This document shows positions 8,233-18,373 of a DNA stretch of 64,000 nucleotides, in pieces. The position numbers were made by a program, and so were the translations under genes. The stretch's first letter is position 1. Every line of letters begins with the position of its first letter. The notes beneath the pieces were generated by a model, which made no database searches, was not told where the DNA came from, and saw only the letters and a list, made by a program, of their open reading frames with translations. Origin of the DNA: a bacterium (GTDB lineage: Bacteria; Planctomycetota; Planctomycetia; Pirellulales; Pirellulaceae); the NCBI GenBank assembly GCA_030430075.1, contig JAUIGN010000030.1, forward strand, positions 1 to 64,000, given 5' to 3'.

Positions 8233-10908
8233 TCATCGGTTGAGGCGAGGCGTCTGGCTGCTTGGCACGGCATCCGGCTGCTCCTCTCCCAGTTGGCCCG
8301 CGTCAGGGCCGGGAGCGGCGGGAACCTGCTGGCCTGCCGGCGGCATCTCGGTTGCCGCCAGCCGGTCGACAATGGCCAGCAATTGGCGGTGGGCAGCTCG
8401 AAACCGGGGTGCCTCTTCCAGTGCTTGCAGGACTTCGTGTTTGGCGGCCGGCAGTTCTCCGGTGGCGGTCAAGTGCCTGGCCAGGCGGTAGTGAACCTGT
8501 GCCGGATCGATGGGATCGAGTGCCACCAGGGCCCGCAGGGCGGTGATCGCGCGGCCGCGGTCGTCCAGATGTTCCGCGGCCGTCGCAATGACCCGGTGGG
8601 GCGCCGCGAGCAGCGGGTTGATTCCCAGGATCCGGTCCCCCGCGTCCAGCGCGGCTGGCCAGTCTTGCTGTTCCACACAGAGGGTCATCAGGCGCTCCAA
8701 AGCGTCGACATCGTCGTCGGACATACGCGTCAACGTCTCTAACACCGCGCGCTCTTCGTTCGTTTCGCCTAAACCGGCATGGACCTCTGCGAGCAACGCG
8801 TAGGCATTGCCCGGCTCGTGAAACTCCGGATACAGCGCAACCAATTCCGTCAGGATCGTCTTGGCTTCCTCCCACCGTTCCTGTTCCACTAATGCTTGGG
8901 CCAGACGCGACTTGGCGACAAAGTGGCGTGGGTGAGTCTGCAACCAGGCGCGCAACGTTGCCACGTCGACGCCCCGAGGAAGATCCGCCGCCGCCCAATC
9001 GGCCTGCGGAGCCAGCTGGTTGGCACGTTCTGTTGCGAATTCGGCAAACTCACGATCCAACGCCGCCAGCGAACCGGTGTAGCGCGTCAGCGACTCGTTC
9101 AACGACATGCCCACCGCCAGGTCGTCGAGCACCCGGTGCAGGGTCTCGATTCCATGGTTGGCAATCAGAAACTCCACAACCAACGAGGATTCGTAGTAGG
9201 CGAACTGCAAGTGCATCGCCGATTTTGGTTGGAGGAACGCGCCGCTGAGTTGGCTGACCGGCGTCAGCTCGCCGTCCAGGATCATCTGGCGGTAGGTGGG
9301 TGTCATGGTCTGACCCCAGCGGGGATCGGCTTGACGCTCTTCGTAGACGGAGATGCCTTCGCTGAGCCAACGGGGCATCTTGTTGCGCGTCTTCTCCAAG
9401 GTGACTACATGGCAGAACTCATGCCATAACACGGATTCCCAATTCGCTGGCGACGAGCCCCGGGAGGCCGGGCTATTGGCGGTGATGACTCGACCAAAAC
9501 AGACGCCGAGAAATCCGTCACCGCCCGGGAGCCCGAAGGTCCGGATGGCAAAATCAGCCTGCCGCGGGAAGATCTCGACGAGAACCGGCTGATCGATGGT
9601 CACGTCGTATTTCGGACACAGCGTCTCCTTGGCCTTGACCAGCAATCTCAGTGCGCGTTGACCATACAGTTGGGCTTCGAGCGGCTCCATGCGGAGCACA
9701 AATCCGGGGACCTCGAGCGTTTCGAAGCGCGTCAGCTTGTCCTGGAGTGCGACCAAATTGTGGGCCACGACGTGGTAACCGTCCTGACGGTTGACTTCAT
9801 TGGCCAGGCGGAGCCCCTCTTCCTCTTCGCCCAACCGCAAGAGGGCCTGACTCAGCTCAAACTTTGCCGACAGAAAGTCCGGCTGCTTCTTGAGGGCTTG
9901 CCGTTGATAAACGGCCGCTTCAGCAAAGCGGTACTTCTGCGCCAGTTTCTTGCCGATTAAGAAATCGACGTCCGGATTCTCCGGCCAATTCTCCAGGCCA
10001 AGCGAACGCGCAACCTGCTCGCCAACCGAATCACCGTCCAGGTGGGCGAGCACCGCCACGTAGGCCCATGCACGCGGCTCGCGCACCTGGATCGAGAAGA
10101 CTTCGTGCAGAACCCTCCGCGCTTCGTCGTAGCGTTCCGCGTCGATATGATGATCGACCAGCAACAGCAGGCTGTCGACATGCCGCGGGTTGCGCTGAAG
10201 GGCTGCCTGCAGGTGGGAGTTGGCTTTTTCGGAGTCGCTGGAAGCGAAGGCCCGCGCCAGACCGAAGTGAATCTCCGGATCGCTGGTATCCTGCTTTAAC
10301 GCAATGCCGAACTCTTCGGCCGCCAATTGGAAGTCTTGCTTCTCGAGGGCCAACTGCCCGGCGGCAAGATAGACCTCGGTGTAACTTGGGTTCCGTTTCT
10401 TCACCGCGCCATAGACACCGTCCATGATCTTCTTCGGGTCGGCGCCGCGGGAAAGATAGAACCTTCCCAGCGTCACTCGGCTCGCCGGGTCGCTGTAACG
10501 CCAACTGTAGCCATCGGTCAGCACGTCGATCTCGTCCAGCATCGCTTCGGCTTTCGCGGCCTGGCCGTTGTACTTGAGCACCCGGCTTCCCAGCCAGCGG
10601 AGGCGAACACTGGTCCGATAACGCTGCAAGGCGGCTTCCAGCGTGGCCAGCGCTTCGGCATAGCGGCCGGTCGCCATGTCCGCGCGAATCTTCAAGAGAC
10701 GCCACGTCTCGCTGTACTGACCTTCCTCGATCGCCGCTGCCGCGGCCTCGGCGCACTGCGCATATTCGCCCGTTCGAAACAAGGTGGTCGCTTCGCTGAG
10801 ATCGACAGCGGGCAATCGATCCGGAAAGACGGCCAAGACGAGCACGCCCACCGTGATGATCATGGGCCGGCGCAGGGAGAGTCCCAATCGGGGGCGCGTT
10901 GCCGACAT
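8233..10908 (-). CDS. Exported TPR protein with gluzincin (peptidase MA-like) domain
   Basis: 891 aa from the ATG at 10908 (GGAGAGG nine bases upstream, better placed than for the TTG at 10917). A signal peptide or anchor covers about residues 16-33. Tetratricopeptide repeats fill about residues 38-360. A zinc-peptidase domain spans about 390-610, with HEFCH (496-500) and a downstream WLSEGISVYEE in which the Glu near 517 would be the third zinc ligand, the gluzincin arrangement of peptidase-MA proteins. More TPR-like helices run to the C-terminus. It is first in the minus-strand MoxR operon (28 bp before DUF4159). It may be a secreted scaffold or protease. The catalytic residues look intact, but the substrate is unknown. 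Confidence 0.88.
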   Translation of the reverse strand: MSATRPRLGLSLRRPMIITVGVLVLAVFPDRLPAVDLSEATTLFRTGEYAQCAEAAAAAIEEGQYSETWRLLKIRADMATGRYAEALATLEAALQRYRTSVRLRWLGSRVLKYNGQAAKAEAMLDEIDVLTDGYSWRYSDPASRVTLGRFYLSRGADPKKIMDGVYGAVKKRNPSYTEVYLAAGQLALEKQDFQLAAEEFGIALKQDTSDPEIHFGLARAFASSDSEKANSHLQAALQRNPRHVDSLLLLVDHHIDAERYDEARRVLHEVFSIQVREPRAWAYVAVLAHLDGDSVGEQVARSLGLENWPENPDVDFLIGKKLAQKYRFAEAAVYQRQALKKQPDFLSAKFELSQALLRLGEEEEGLRLANEVNRQDGYHVVAHNLVALQDKLTRFETLEVPGFVLRMEPLEAQLYGQRALRLLVKAKETLCPKYDVTIDQPVLVEIFPRQADFAIRTFGLPGGDGFLGVCFGRVITANSPASRGSSPANWESVLWHEFCHVVTLEKTRNKMPRWLSEGISVYEERQADPRWGQTMTPTYRQMILDGELTPVSQLSGAFLQPKSAMHLQFAYYESSLVVEFLIANHGIETLHRVLDDLAVGMSLNESLTRYTGSLAALDREFAEFATERANQLAPQADWAAADLPRGVDVATLRAWLQTHPRHFVAKSRLAQALVEQERWEEAKTILTELVALYPEFHEPGNAYALLAEVHAGLGETNEERAVLETLTRMSDDDVDALERLMTLCVEQQDWPAALDAGDRILGINPLLAAPHRVIATAAEHLDDRGRAITALRALVALDPIDPAQVHYRLARHLTATGELPAAKHEVLQALEEAPRFRAAHRQLLAIVDRLAATEMPPAGQQVPAAPGPDAGQLGEEQPDAVPSSQTPRLNR

Positions 10909-11172
10909 ACCTCTCAACCTCTCCGGGCCTATAAGTTCACATCCCTGCTCCAGGGAAAACGAGGCCGTTTCAGCGTGCCTGGTTTTCGGTCGGCCGGACC
11001 GGAACCTTCATGTACCGGTGCTGCCGGACGAGTTCGCCGCTGCGCCGCATTGTATCCCAGCCGGAGGCAGACGCCAAATTTTGCGCGTCAATCATGTGGG
11101 CCAATTCAGGCCAAAGGCGTGGGTTTCCACGGGATCGAGCACGCCCGGACTCCGTGCCGATGAGCCGCGTTC

Positions 11173-13608
11173 CTACGACAGGAACTCTTCCCGCAGTGCC
11201 GCAGTCAATTCGTCCACGGTGATTACCAGTCGACCTTGCAGCCGTTCGGCGCGTTCGAGCTGGTTGTCCTTGCCGAGTTGCTCGAGGTTTCGGGCAGCGG
11301 AGACCACGCGTGCGGCTCCAAACACAACCGCAGCGCCCTTCAGCCCGTGGGCCGCGATCCGCAGCGCGTCTGCATCTTCGGCGCGCACCGCTTCCTGGAC
11401 TCTGTTCAGCATGCCGGGCAGTTCTGCCAGCAGCAACTCGGCCATCGCCTGGAGCTCGGCGCGGCCGCCGGGGATGCGCCCGGCCGCTTCTTCGAGATCG
11501 AGCACATCGCCTTCCGACTCGGACTCACCAGCCACGTCGGCTGCGGTAGACGCCGGCGGCGAGGAGCCGTTCGTCGCCGCCGGCGCTGCGACCGCCGTGG
11601 ACGGCGTCGACCCCGTCAGGCGTTCGACCGTCTCAAAGAGACTCTTGATGTTGATCGGCTTGGCGATAAAGTCGTCCATGCCGGCGGCCAGGCAGCGATC
11701 GCGATCCTCATCCAAGACCGCGGCCGTCATGGCGATGATGGGAACATGCGTGGTGGAGCCGACTTCCGCTTGCCGGATTTGCCTGGTTGCTTCGTATCCG
11801 TCCATGACCGGCATCTGGATGTCCATCAAGATCACGTCGAACCTGCCGGCCTCGAATAGGGCAATCGCCGCTGCCCCGTCGTTGGCGAACTCTACCCGGT
11901 GTCCCCAGGATGTCAGCATCCCGGAGGCGACCCGTCGATTGACGACACCGTCTTCGACAAGCAAGACACGCAGTTGGCGGGCGGGCGTGAATTCTTGGGG
12001 AACCACCCGGGCCGCCTGATCGCCGTCCGCACCGGCCGGCGCCGCGGTCCGTTTGGCTGGCGAGTGTCCGGGCAGCGAGCCATCATTCCGACTCGGTGAC
12101 GCGGTAGCGCCGATCGAGTCCGCCCCGGCTGCGACGAGCGCGAACCTGGCGGTGAAATGGACCGTTGTGCCCACGCCGGGTTGGCTCTCCAGCCAGATGT
12201 TTCCTTCCAGCATCGACACCAGTTTGCTGGCGATGGAGAGGCCCAGACCCGTGCCGCCGAAGCGGCGTGTGGTCGATGTATCCGCCTGCACGAACTGCTC
12301 GAATACGTTGTCCTGGAGTTCGGGCGGAATGCCGATCCCGGTATCCCGCACGAAGCAGTGGATGGTGACCGTTTCGTCGGTCGAGTCGTCCAGTGAGACG
12401 TCGACTTCGATGCCACCCCGGGCAGTGAACTTGATTGCGTTGCCGACCAGATTGACGATGATCTGCCGCAAGCGGGCAGGATCGCCGGATAGGGTCTCCG
12501 GAACGTCCGGCGCGATCCGCGTGGCCAAGTCGAGGTCCTTGGCTTGGGCTTCCGACGCCAATGCCGCAACGGCCCGGTTGACGGTAGCTCGGAGCGGAAA
12601 GTGAATCGCTTCCAGCCGCAGCTTGCCGGCTTCGATCTTGGAAAAGTCGAGGATGTCGTTGACAAGGTGGAGCAACCAGTCCGCCGACTCACGTACCATG
12701 TCGACGTAGGCCCGCTGCTGGTCATCCAGCTCCGTGCCCGCCAGGAGTGCCGTCATCCCGATGATGCCATTCATTGGAGTGCGAATCTCATGGCTCATGT
12801 TGGCCAGAAAATCGCTCTTCGCGGAATTGGCGGCTTCGGCGGCCTCCTTTGCGCGACGCAATTCCGACTCGGCTTCCTTGCGCACCGTGATGTCGGTGAT
12901 CGAGGCGCGTAGAATATTGCGATCACCGGCGGGTAAACCGAGCAGCCGGACTTCACAAGGAATCTGCTTGCCGCCCGGCTGGCAGTGCGTCCACTCGAAA
13001 ACGACCGCCTCTCCCGTCAGCGCACGTTCGATCTTTTCTCGCGCAGATTCTTCCGACGGGCGACCGTCAGGTTGGGTCGGCGGACTCAGGTCGACCGGAT
13101 GCATCTCCAAGAAGGTCTCGCGGGAAAGATCGAACAATTCGAGCGCATTCGGATTCCCGTCAATGAACGTGCCCGCATCGACATCCAACAGCAAGATAGC
13201 TTCCGTCGCGTGGTCGACGAGCATCTTGAAGCGCTGTTCACTCTCCCGCAGTTCCTCGGCGATCCGCTTCCGCTCGCCGACCGCCACGTCCCGCTCAGCC
13301 TCGGCGGCTTGCAGCGCGACACGCCGGAGTTGGTTCTCCGACCGCAGTCGCCGGACGGCTTGCCCCTCACGATACATCACAAACGCCAACGCCAGCAGGA
13401 ACGCGGCGCCGACCAACGTCACCGGAAGGTTGCTCCAACCGGGCGCTGCGCGGCCCAGAGCAGACCAAAGCAGGCATATCGCCAGCCCAACGAGCAGGAG
13501 CAGACCAAACCACATTGGGCGGTCCAGGAGAACGAGTCTGACTTGGCCCTGAGTTTCCTCGCCACTGCCGGTTGTCGGAGACTCAGGGTCAAGTTGTTGT
13601 GAGTTCAT
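11173..13608 (-). CDS. Hybrid sensor histidine kinase (PAS-HisKA-HATPase-REC-Hpt)
   Basis: 811 aa. Two membrane helices (about residues 32-50 and 61-79) have almost no periplasmic loop, so sensing is probably cytoplasmic or in the membrane. A short coiled coil and a PAS domain (about 122-245) follow. The HisKA domain has [10 protein letters not shown] with phospho-His 273. HATPase_c has the N-box NLVGNAIKF, the G1 box DTGIGI and the G2 box GGTGLGL (451-457). A receiver domain (about 545-665) has phospho-acceptor Asp 596 in [12 protein letters not shown] and Lys 650. A C-terminal Hpt domain has His 754 in AAHGLKGAA. All catalytic residues for a full phosphorelay are present. No dedicated response regulator is adjacent. 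The CBS-domain gene just upstream (end 13743) reads the same way but is 134 bp away. Confidence 0.95.
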   Translation of the reverse strand: MNSQQLDPESPTTGSGEETQGQVRLVLLDRPMWFGLLLLVGLAICLLWSALGRAAPGWSNLPVTLVGAAFLLALAFVMYREGQAVRRLRSENQLRRVALQAAEAERDVAVGERKRIAEELRESEQRFKMLVDHATEAILLLDVDAGTFIDGNPNALELFDLSRETFLEMHPVDLSPPTQPDGRPSEESAREKIERALTGEAVVFEWTHCQPGGKQIPCEVRLLGLPAGDRNILRASITDITVRKEAESELRRAKEAAEAANSAKSDFLANMSHEIRTPMNGIIGMTALLAGTELDDQQRAYVDMVRESADWLLHLVNDILDFSKIEAGKLRLEAIHFPLRATVNRAVAALASEAQAKDLDLATRIAPDVPETLSGDPARLRQIIVNLVGNAIKFTARGGIEVDVSLDDSTDETVTIHCFVRDTGIGIPPELQDNVFEQFVQADTSTTRRFGGTGLGLSIASKLVSMLEGNIWLESQPGVGTTVHFTARFALVAAGADSIGATASPSRNDGSLPGHSPAKRTAAPAGADGDQAARVVPQEFTPARQLRVLLVEDGVVNRRVASGMLTSWGHRVEFANDGAAAIALFEAGRFDVILMDIQMPVMDGYEATRQIRQAEVGSTTHVPIIAMTAAVLDEDRDRCLAAGMDDFIAKPINIKSLFETVERLTGSTPSTAVAAPAATNGSSPPASTAADVAGESESEGDVLDLEEAAGRIPGGRAELQAMAELLLAELPGMLNRVQEAVRAEDADALRIAAHGLKGAAVVFGAARVVSAARNLEQLGKDNQLERAERLQGRLVITVDELTAALREEFLS

Positions 13609-13742
13609 GCCATCAACCTACCAGGCTGGCCATGACGCATGCCATGTTCGACGGTCTCCCATGAGTTGAGTGTTATCGTATCCCTTTCCGGACAGGGATG
13701 CACGCTTGTCGCCGCAGCCGCGCTGGCACGCGGGCGTCAACA

Positions 13743-14228
13743 TCAATTGGTCGGTTGCGCCGCGCCCTCCGCGACAACGCCCATGATGTCCATCGTGGAG
13801 ATGATGCCGAGCAGCTTTTTGTTGCGATCGATGACGGGCAAGCGATGCACGCGGTTTCGCATCATCATGGCAGCCGCGTCGCAGACCGTCAGCTCCTGGT
13901 CGATGGTCTCTGCGTTGGGCGTCATTTGCTCGGAGACCCGCTCCGAACCCAGTGCTTCGGCCAACTGCTCAATCAGCCACTGGGGCTTCATCTCGCTGGT
14001 TCGACCCAGGTTCTGCAACTCGTCATCCAATTCGTGGGTCAAGTTGATCAGGTCGCTCGTCGAGAGCATGCCAATACAGTGGCCGTGCGAGTCGACGACC
14101 GGGAGCGCCGAAACACGGTTCTCGCAAATGAGGTCCAACGCCTCGTGCAACGTGTCATCCGGATTGATGGCGACCACGTCTTTGCTCATGACGTCCTTGA
14201 CACGAAGTTGGCTGAGTTGTTTAACCAT
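13743..14228 (-). CDS. Two-CBS-domain protein
   Basis: 161 aa with a strong ribosome site (AGGAGG seven bases before the ATG at 14228). The first CBS domain spans about residues 9-60 (VKDVMSKDVVAINPDDTLHEA, then VSALPVVDSHGHCIGMLS). The second spans about 95-155 (RVHRLPVIDRNKKLLGIIST). The pair forms a Bateman module that in other proteins binds AMP, ATP or SAM to regulate a partner. There is no catalytic domain, so it is a stand-alone sensor or regulator, presumably cytoplasmic. It precedes a hybrid kinase gene on the same strand, but a functional link is speculative. Confidence 0.92.
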   Translation of the reverse strand: MVKQLSQLRVKDVMSKDVVAINPDDTLHEALDLICENRVSALPVVDSHGHCIGMLSTSDLINLTHELDDELQNLGRTSEMKPQWLIEQLAEALGSERVSEQMTPNAETIDQELTVCDAAAMMMRNRVHRLPVIDRNKKLLGIISTMDIMGVVAEGAAQPTN

Positions 14229-14770
14229 CGAACGTCCTCCTCAGAATTAACAACGGTGTGCGAGGGGCGGGAAGCCATGGGGGGCCAGATCGCGGCTCAC
14301 CCAGGGCGCCCGCAGGGCACCAGGGAATTCAATCTCCAGTGAAAAGCAAAGTGCGCGCCAAGCCATACGGATTGCGCGAAAAATGAGTTGCCTGCCCCGC
14401 GCTCAGGCCACCCGTCCGCAGCCGCAGCCCCCCTACCGCTTTCCGCCGATCGGCACCCGCCAACCTGGTCAATGCATCAGCCGCGGGGCCTCCCCCCCCC
14501 CCCGATTCCGCTGATGGCTGCGCAAACCGGAGGCGAACACGCTGCGGCGGATCTGCTCGGGGCTGCGGTCGATTCACTGCAAACGACGGCAACTCGTGTC
14601 ATTGCGCGGAATCGTTGCTCGTTCATGAACCGTCTGGGCGAATGGCAGATGCTCGAGATCTGCACAACTGTGCGATTCCGCACGAGGTTGGGGCCCGAGT
14701 GTGCGAAATCCGTCCCTCGCGGCGGCGACCAACGGGCGTGTGAACGTCATCGTGCGCACCGGCGGCGCTG
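14229..14770. other. Gene-free stretch with a 12-C homopolymer
   Basis: Lies between the 3' end of the triheme sugar-dehydrogenase gene and the 5' end of the CBS gene, both on the minus strand. No convincing coding sequence was seen. The only notable element is an uninterrupted run of twelve C at 14492-14503. The CBS promoter should lie near 14229-14330, but no clear consensus was found. Confidence 0.5.
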
Positions 14771-17740
14771 CTACTTGAGTTGGGCGAGAAATGCCAACAG
14801 ATCGGCGACCTCTTGGGCGGTCATGTCGCGGACGAGGAGATCGGGCATCAACGATTTTTGCTGGCGAACGAGCAACTCAATATCCTTGCGGGCCACGGTG
14901 TGTCGCTGATTTCTCGCATCCACCAACACCACGCGGCGCTCGGTTTGTTCGGCGAGCAATCCGGACAGGATCCGTCCGTCCGACGTTTCCAGCAGGTACG
15001 GTACGAAGTTCGGCTCCATGAACTTGGAGGGTTCGAGGATTTGCTCGAGCAGTTGATGGCGCGGGTACTTCTTGCCGATCTGGCTCAAGTCGGGGCCCAG
15101 GTTAACGCCGACGTTGCCGATTCGGTGACAATTCTTACAGGCGGCGGTAGCGTTTTCCAGAAAGACCGCCCTGCCCCGCTCGGCATCCGCCGGGAGCGCC
15201 AACAAGGCGGCCGCATCGATCTGATCGCCCAGGCGTTTGATACGAAGCGACAGGGGCAGATGTCGCTCAAACAGATCCCGAATCTGGCTCGACGCATTCT
15301 GCCGGGTGGCCTCCGCGATTTGGCGGCAGAGCTGAGGCGAGAGGTGGCCGGCGGCGATCTGCGTCGCCAATGCCAGCGCGGCGCGTGTCGAGGAGAGTTG
15401 CTGCATGATCGCGGCTACCTGCTGCGGCCCCGCGGGACCTTGCAGCAATGTCTCAAAGGTCGCAGCGGGATCGGCCACGGTGTCGCCACCGGTCGAATTC
15501 CGCGGCAGTTGGCGAATCCAATCGTGGATCAACTTGACGCCGCGGTCGTCGACGGCGTGCGAACCGAGTCGCGGCATCCGTCCGCCTCCCAGCTTCGCCA
15601 TCCGGTACAGGAGCACCGAACCGGAGGGATCGCCGGGCGCAACGATTCTGGCATCGGAAATCCCGAACGCGCCTTGGGCTGGGCGTTCGTCGAGCAGCCT
15701 GGCATCCGCGAGCGGGACGTCGCGGGAGAGTACGATGGTGGCCACGCCGCCGGCGTTGAACTGGTGGCAATGGGCACAATTGACATGAAAGTAGGACCGG
15801 ACGCGCGCCGCAAGATTTGCCGCCGCGTCATGGGGATCGACCAGCGGTGGTGCCGTCCGCAAGGCGGCCACGTCTGCCGCGAGCAGCCCGTCGTGAACGA
15901 GGTGGTCGAGTTGGTTGACTGTGCCATCCTGATCATCGTGGGGACGATTCAGCTGCGATGCGTGGACTCCCAGCAGCGAAGCGGACTGCACGCCGAAGAT
16001 GGTCGTGCGCGCTTCCACCCAGGGGTTGTGACAGAGGACACATTCCTGGCGCCCGGCAAATCGATAGGGCTGCTCGCGCAGGCCGTCAGGTGAGTTCGGG
16101 TCGCGGATCACCAGCGTCCGACTGGAACCCCGGCTGTCGGCAAGCACGGCATCCGTTTGCGATTCGTTCCAGAGATAGGTGTAGGGTCGCCAACTGCCGG
16201 CTTCGCGGTGCAGCACCTGCGTCTCCAGTCGCTGGGTTTGAAAGCTCGCCTCCGCCGCTTCGCCAATGCGCAACGCGTCCATGCTGATTGTCTTGAGGAC
16301 AACCGAGCCGTCCGGGAAATGCCAGTCGCCATCCTCATCAATCGTGATCTGCCCTTGGCCGGGAACCGCCAGCAAGCGCTCGGCGTGCGTCCCGTCCGCC
16401 CAGGCCGAAACGTTAATCGAATACGGGACGACGCCGGACGCCGGTTGCAAGGGTTGTAGTGAAGTGAACAGCCCGGTCTCGCTCAAGCGGCGCGGAAACG
16501 TCGCGCTGCGATCTTCCTCGGGGTTTTTGGCGAGGCGATAGATCTGGCCCTGGTAGTCCAGCAGATACAGTTCGCCGGCGGTGTCTTCGCCGAAGCCGAC
16601 CAGTTGCAACGAAGTGCGCGCCAGTTCGCCGCGCCAGGCAACCGCATCGCCTTCCAGTCGGGCACCCCAGATGATGCCCGACTGGTAGTCGCCATAGATG
16701 TACACTCCGTGCAGATCAGGCAAACGGCTGCCGCGATAGACGAAGCCGCCCGTGATCGATCCCGCCTCCGAGTGCGGGTGATCCAATGTCGGTGGCAGAA
16801 TCGGGGTCGGCCCTGGTTCCTGCTCCGGACGAACCGACTGCCGGCCCTCGACGATACTCCAGCCATAGTTGCCGCCTCGCTTGACGCGATAAATCATCTC
16901 CCACAGTTCCCAACCGACGTCACCGACCCAGAGGTCGCCGGTCTCCCGATCGAAGCTCATCTTCCAGGGATTGCGAAAGCCGTACGACCAGATCTCCGGC
17001 CGGGCACCCTCTAAATCGGCGAACGGGTTGTCCGGCGGGATTTGGTACGGGCGGTCTTCAGCGGTGTGCGTCACGTCAATGCGGAGGATTGCGGACAGCA
17101 GATTGCTTACGTCCTGGCCGGCATCCAGTCCGTCCGGCGGCGTGGGGGCTGCCGCATCGCCGGTGGAAATATAGAGGTAGCCGTCGGGGCCGAATTTCAA
17201 GCATCCTCCATTGTGTCCGCCCGATCGCCACGTCAACAACACGTGCTCGGAATTCGGATCGACGACCCACGGATCGCCAGTTGCCAACCGGAATCGTGAG
17301 ACGCGGGTTCCCTCATCTTGATTTCGACGCAAGATGTAGCAGATGTACAGGAAACGGTTGTCCGCAAAGTGCGGATCAAACGTCAGTCCGTAGACGGCCT
17401 GCAGGTCGGGATGAACCTGCTTCAGATCGAAGGCCAGTTGGCGCGCGCCCTCCCGTTCATGCAAGTCGAAAGAGAAGATCTGACCACCCTGCTCGGCGAC
17501 AAACATCCGGTCACGGTCGGGCGGCGTGGTCACCACCACGGGGCGATTGAAATGGTGCTGCGGAAAGGCGGGTTCGACCTGATACGGCGGCGGCGGATCC
17601 GGAGAACCTGCCAGCCTGGAGGTTGTCCAACCCACCCGCACCGCGACATCCTCGGCCGCCGGCAAGCCTGCCGCGGCAAGGGAACACGTGCAGATGGATA
17701 ACAGCCGTAGTGTCAATCGGCGAGATGTCGATCCAAACAT
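14771..17740 (-). CDS. Exported sugar-dehydrogenase-like beta-propeller fused to c-type heme domains (three CxxCH)
   Basis: 989 aa from the ATG at 17740 (GAGGTG upstream). An in-frame ATG at 17785 would add 15 residues before the signal peptide. The signal peptide covers about residues 1-28. Residues 50-405 form a six-bladed propeller of the glucose/sorbosone dehydrogenase type, with blocks such as GHNGGCLKFGPDGYLYISTGD and NPWKMSFDRETGDLWVGDVG. Residues 430-750 match the PVC-type region with two c-heme motifs, CVLCH (567-571) and CAHCH (655-659). Then comes a helical segment and a terminal cytochrome c domain with CKNCH (868-872) that resembles TIGR02603. The likely role is periplasmic oxidation of a sugar or alcohol with electron transfer through the hemes. 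The substrate is unknown. It is divergently placed to a DUF1501 gene. Confidence 0.9.
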   Translation of the reverse strand: MFGSTSRRLTLRLLSICTCSLAAAGLPAAEDVAVRVGWTTSRLAGSPDPPPPYQVEPAFPQHHFNRPVVVTTPPDRDRMFVAEQGGQIFSFDLHEREGARQLAFDLKQVHPDLQAVYGLTFDPHFADNRFLYICYILRRNQDEGTRVSRFRLATGDPWVVDPNSEHVLLTWRSGGHNGGCLKFGPDGYLYISTGDAAAPTPPDGLDAGQDVSNLLSAILRIDVTHTAEDRPYQIPPDNPFADLEGARPEIWSYGFRNPWKMSFDRETGDLWVGDVGWELWEMIYRVKRGGNYGWSIVEGRQSVRPEQEPGPTPILPPTLDHPHSEAGSITGGFVYRGSRLPDLHGVYIYGDYQSGIIWGARLEGDAVAWRGELARTSLQLVGFGEDTAGELYLLDYQGQIYRLAKNPEEDRSATFPRRLSETGLFTSLQPLQPASGVVPYSINVSAWADGTHAERLLAVPGQGQITIDEDGDWHFPDGSVVLKTISMDALRIGEAAEASFQTQRLETQVLHREAGSWRPYTYLWNESQTDAVLADSRGSSRTLVIRDPNSPDGLREQPYRFAGRQECVLCHNPWVEARTTIFGVQSASLLGVHASQLNRPHDDQDGTVNQLDHLVHDGLLAADVAALRTAPPLVDPHDAAANLAARVRSYFHVNCAHCHQFNAGGVATIVLSRDVPLADARLLDERPAQGAFGISDARIVAPGDPSGSVLLYRMAKLGGGRMPRLGSHAVDDRGVKLIHDWIRQLPRNSTGGDTVADPAATFETLLQGPAGPQQVAAIMQQLSSTRAALALATQIAAGHLSPQLCRQIAEATRQNASSQIRDLFERHLPLSLRIKRLGDQIDAAALLALPADAERGRAVFLENATAACKNCHRIGNVGVNLGPDLSQIGKKYPRHQLLEQILEPSKFMEPNFVPYLLETSDGRILSGLLAEQTERRVVLVDARNQRHTVARKDIELLVRQQKSLMPDLLVRDMTAQEVADLLAFLAQLK

Positions 17741-17835
17741 TGATGGTTTCACCTCGATCCATGGCTGGGGTTCGCCGGCGTGCAACCGTGGTTCGCTCGA
17801 ACTTCGTCCGGCGACGCCCCCAAGATTCTGGTCCC

Positions 17836-17865
17836 ACTATATTCTGGAAGCCGGTCGCAGCACAA
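17836..17865 (-). promoter_or_regulatory. Candidate sigma70-type promoter for the triheme dehydrogenase
   Basis: On the minus strand, TTGTGC (17865-17860), an 18-bp spacer and TATAGT (17841-17836). It would start transcription about 90 bp upstream of the ATG at 17740. Match to consensus by eye only. Confidence 0.35.
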
Positions 17866-18031
17866 ACGTCGGTCGGGAGGCTTGAGGAATTGCCGTAAAA
17901 TGTTTGCGGGGTCGATCAGCGGATGGTGGCGCCGCGCGGACGCTGATGCAAATTGCCGGGCCTCCAAGCTGCCGGGCCGTATGTCGACATGCAGAGCATG
18001 GTGTTCGGCTTTGCTGCTAACGTCAGGGGGA

Positions 18032-18252
18032 TGGGAGACCTTCGGTCGGCGGTTTCGGCGGGGTCGGAGACCCGCGCCGAGCGGTTGGTTGGAGACCCGC
18101 GCCGAGCAGATGGTCGGAGAGCCGCGCCGAGCGGTTGGTCGGAGGTCCGCGCCGAGCAGATGGGTCGGAGGTCCGCGCCGAGCGGTTGGTTGGAGACCCG
18201 CGCCGAGCAGATGGTCGGAGAGCCGTGTCGAGCAACTCGTTGGAGAGCCGCC
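18032..18252. repeat. 25-bp GC-rich tandem array (site A of a dispersed family)
   Basis: Seven full units of 25-26 bp start at 18066, 18091, 18116, 18141, 18167, 18192 and 18217, and a partial unit starts at 18242. Consensus core is GGAGACCCGCGCCGAGC followed by alternating GGTTGGTT and AGATGGTC tails, giving a roughly 50-bp higher-order period. The leading 53 bp (18032-18084) are identical, in inverted orientation, to 36771-36823. There are no spacers, so it is not a CRISPR array. Confidence 0.9.
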
Positions 18253-18373
18253 TTAAGTTTGCCTCGATTTGCGTTGCTGGAGAGATTCGCAATCCGTATG
18301 ATCAATGTCCGGATTCCGTGTGATTCGTGGCCAGGTTCGGCCCCATTCGCAACTCGATGAGAGCGAGGACACG

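Larger units (their letters stand above)
17741..18373. other. Divergent intergenic region with promoter and repeat array
   Basis: This 633-bp space separates the minus-strand triheme dehydrogenase from the plus-strand DUF1501 gene. It holds a candidate minus-strand promoter (17836-17865) and a 25-bp tandem array (18032-18252). No protein-coding gene is supported. Open frames across the array are repeat-encoded and appear in several frames at once. Confidence 0.6.

Noticed and set aside
18066-18252. CRISPR array
   Set aside because: Units are contiguous with no unique spacers, and no cas genes are present.
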